From Streptomyces morookaense (GTDB lineage Bacteria; Actinomycetota; Actinomycetes; Streptomycetales; Streptomycetaceae), in the NCBI RefSeq assembly GCF_013030945.1, contig NZ_JABBXF010000016.1, forward strand, positions 146,876 to 210,875: DNA of 64,000 bases. The letters run 5' to 3'. Below the pieces are notes generated by a model. That model had not been told where the DNA came from. It saw nothing but the letters and a program-made list of their open reading frames with translations, and searched no databases. The position numbers and the translations under genes were made by a program. Numbering within the stretch: position 1 is the stretch's first letter; every line of letters starts with the position of its first letter. Shown here in pieces: positions 63,989 through 64,000 of the stretch.

Positions 63989-64000
63989 CCCCCCCCCCCC
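63989..64000. other. Run of twelve C at the window end
   Basis: The window ends in an uninterrupted C homopolymer 25 bases after the rodlin stop. This may be a real tract, a homopolymer sequencing error or a contig edge. Confidence 0.6.

Overview
The window is high-GC actinobacterial DNA and almost certainly comes from a Streptomyces chromosome. The evidence is a two-domain geosmin synthase, a rodlin (aerial-hypha surface protein), a streptogrisin-type protease, many GTG and TTG starts, dense gene packing with 4-base ATGA/GTGA overlaps, XRE regulators of the MmyB-like type, and a short actinobacterial attenuator-type leader peptide. No rRNA, tRNA, CRISPR array, transposase or integrase was found.

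Layout. 1-4040: the end of an aminotransferase gene, a broken histidine-phosphatase gene, a small DUF3761 secreted protein, a carboxymuconolactone-decarboxylase gene with an ECF41-type promoter in front of its ECF41 sigma factor gene, and a three-gene operon of small secreted proteins. 4269-8485: a membrane Ser/Thr kinase, an MscS channel and a secreted sedolisin-like protease. 8536-12847: an M48 protease with its partner and an ABC exporter. 12947-16890: AraC regulator, VOC protein and a UvrA2-like ATPase with a lysine-rich tail, then a TetR gene facing a P450 across a clear operator. 18390-22402: secreted NucB-like nuclease, hypothetical protein, MFS exporter and XRE regulator.

22455-31205 is a ten-gene, tightly overlapping minus-strand operon that reads as a small biosynthetic cluster: alpha/beta hydrolase, stand-alone adenylation enzyme, carrier protein, two acyl-CoA-dehydrogenase-like flavoproteins, flavin reductase, aspartate decarboxylase (PanD), SDR, PhyH-type dioxygenase and zinc alcohol dehydrogenase. 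A divergent LysR gene faces it. The inferred logic is aspartate to beta-alanine, loading on the carrier, oxidation on the carrier, release and tailoring. The product is unknown to me.

32388-35560 is scarred DNA: a GNAT gene, a decayed D-2-hydroxyacid dehydrogenase beside a perfect 32-bp inverted repeat, a Mut7-C protein, and an acyl carrier protein followed by the first 29 codons of a ketosynthase and what looks like the tail of an MMPL transporter. 35598-47868: lipase, alcohol dehydrogenase with XRE regulator, streptogrisin-like protease, geosmin synthase, MFS symporter, isoprenylcysteine methyltransferase-like protein, isochorismatase-like protein, Tat-exported hydrolase and TauD-type dioxygenase. 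47910-53585: a four-gene xanthine-dehydrogenase-type operon with a divergent TetR regulator and two operator palindromes. 53542-58280: HTH/coiled-coil/receiver regulator with a small membrane protein, DUF1445 hydro-lyase, methyltransferase and two convergent small secreted proteins sharing a CINGxVxSGN motif.

59256-61506 is the second system of special interest: a DUF692 (multinuclear iron oxidase, MbnB-like) enzyme, an overlapping small partner protein, and a membrane protein ending in a periodic (CSSSS)n tail, which together look like a RiPP-type cysteine-modification module. The window closes with an IPNS-like dioxygenase behind a leader peptide, an ABM-domain protein and a rodlin gene, and ends in a run of twelve C that may be an assembly edge.
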